From IMG/VR virus record IMGVR_UViG_3300044799_000910, positions 1-20,950 of that record: DNA of 20,950 nt; one strand, written 5' to 3'. The position numbers were made by a program, and so were the translations under genes. The DNA comes from a virus. The notes beneath the pieces were generated by a model, which worked only from the letters and a program-made list of their open reading frames with translations, had not been told where the DNA came from and did no database searches. This document shows positions 20,521 to 20,950 of the stretch, one piece after another. Each line of letters opens with the position of its first letter. Position 1 is the stretch's first letter.

Positions 20521-20548
20521 TGCTATGCTCTCGCCCGCATGGCGAGAG
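20521..20548 (+). promoter_or_regulatory. Candidate extended -10 and hairpin in the pilZ leader
   Basis: TGCTATGCT (20521-20529) resembles the extended -10 upstream of corA (TGCTATATT). Overlapping it is a perfect 8-bp stem CTCTCGCC/GGCGAGAG (20528-20535 / 20541-20548) with a 5-nt loop. A second weaker stem GGAAGG/CCTTCC follows (about 20556-20579). The rest of 20388-20520 shows nothing recognisable. The leader to ATG 20624 would be about 85-90 nt. Confidence 0.35.
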
Positions 20549-20623
20549 AGCCGGGGGAAGGATGCATGCGAACCCTTCCGGCGGATTCGCCAGGCCAACC
20601 GCAGTCTTCGAGCGAGGTACTGC

Positions 20624-20950
20624 ATGGCGAAAGCAGTGAGCCCGTCCTCCCTGCGGCGCAGTTCCCGCGTGAGTGTTCAAATTCCGGTGAGGCTTTCAGG
20701 GACGCTGCCGGGTGGCAAGCCGTTCACCGAAGAGACATTTATCGTTACCATCAGCAAGTTCGGGGCGAAGTTGAAGACCCGGCAGCCTCTTGAGGTCGGG
20801 ATGCGGGTGAAGGTCCAGCCTCATCAACGCCACGAGGCCGGCCTCTTCCGGGTGGTCTGGATGGGGCGCCCAGGCACGCCGCGCGAGGGCGAGGCAGGGA
20901 TTGAATACGTCGAGGTCTCTAATCTTCTGGGCGTCGCGTTTCCGGACTAG
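20624..20950 (+). CDS. Small PilZ-domain protein (putative c-di-GMP effector)
   Basis: 108 aa from ATG 20624, supported by GAGGT at 20614-20618 (5-nt spacer). The in-frame start at 20378 would add an Arg/Pro-rich, non-conserved-looking stretch and overlap corA, so it is rejected. PilZ features: RRSSR (residues 11-15, the RxxxR motif), SVQIPVRLSGTLPGG (first strand), FIVTISKFGAKLKT carrying the S..G of the (D/N)xSxxG motif with Thr at the D/N position, then LEVGMRVKVQP and FRVVWMGRPGTPREGEAGIEYVEV, a typical 'V.W.g......G.eF' end. In bacteria that use many stand-alone PilZ proteins these relay c-di-GMP to motility, polysaccharide or transcription functions. The Thr substitution may weaken ligand binding. 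The ORF ends with TAG at the last base of the window. Confidence 0.75.
   Translation: MAKAVSPSSLRRSSRVSVQIPVRLSGTLPGGKPFTEETFIVTISKFGAKLKTRQPLEVGMRVKVQPHQRHEAGLFRVVWMGRPGTPREGEAGIEYVEVSNLLGVAFPD

Noticed and set aside
20536-20620. c-di-GMP (GEMM) riboswitch before pilZ
   Set aside because: Short stems are present but the conserved GEMM core motifs I know are not found.
20378-20623. N-terminal extension of the PilZ protein
   Set aside because: The extension is Arg/Pro/Ser-rich, overlaps corA and crosses the candidate promoter and hairpin; the start at 20624 has a good ribosome binding site and gives a normal PilZ length.

Overview
The window is high-GC bacterial DNA carrying the structural (neck, tail and fibre) part of a prophage-like cluster, about 1-19212, all on the + strand. 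Two host genes follow: a CorA-family Mg2+ transporter (19326-20387) and a small PilZ-domain protein (20624-20950). Acidobacteriota are the best guess for the host. This rests on the GTAGCGC...GCGCTAC bipartite hairpin repeats with CTTCAG/CTGAAG cores, on the gene style, and on fibre C-termini of a kind I associate with that phylum. It is inference from memory, not a database result.

Phage layout, left to right: C-terminal part of the major capsid protein (1-459, continuing off the left edge); head-tail connector (633-1109); gpG/gp10-like virion morphogenesis protein (1251-1730); probable tail terminator (1795-2349); a large modular tail fibre (2346-7364) and a Cys-rich secreted-looking protein (7346-8035), both sitting unusually between neck and tail-tube genes; major tail (tube) protein (8207-8806); tail assembly chaperone pair (8888-9370 and 9390-9581); short tape measure (9716-10672); minor tail protein (10766-11152); a 60-aa Gly/Tyr-tailed protein that resembles the detached start of a hub (11186-11368); a 1330-aa hub protein with a probable (alpha/alpha) toroid enzyme region (11458-15450); small virion protein (15522-16007); fibre adaptor (16109-16771); beta-helix tailspike (16765-19212). 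No terminase, portal, integrase, repressor, holin or lysin is in the window, so prophage completeness cannot be judged.

The most unusual feature is not a gene. Almost every intergenic gap of the phage operon is filled, often edge to edge, by short tandem arrays with an exact 7-bp or 8-bp period, usually an arm plus its reverse complement (a long imperfect hairpin). The repeated word differs between loci (GNTTTTC, RGGAGTC, GTGRACA, GGGACTT, RGGAAGT, TGAATTN, GTTGAAA; octamers GATCGGGT/CATCGGGC) but the layout is constant. A third family, bipartite hairpins bounded by GTAGCGC/GCGCTAC, fills other gaps. The repeats supply stop codons, Shine-Dalgarno sequences and, in two fibre genes, the coding sequence for what reads as a Sec signal peptide. 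Repeats saturating a phage operon whose long ORFs are all intact suggest long residence and continued selection, i.e. a domesticated element, or an active repeat-generating process.

The phage genes are closely spaced or overlapping and probably co-transcribed. corA and pilZ appear to have their own extended -10 type promoters and no heptamer or octamer arrays, which marks about 19213 as the right limit of the phage structural region.
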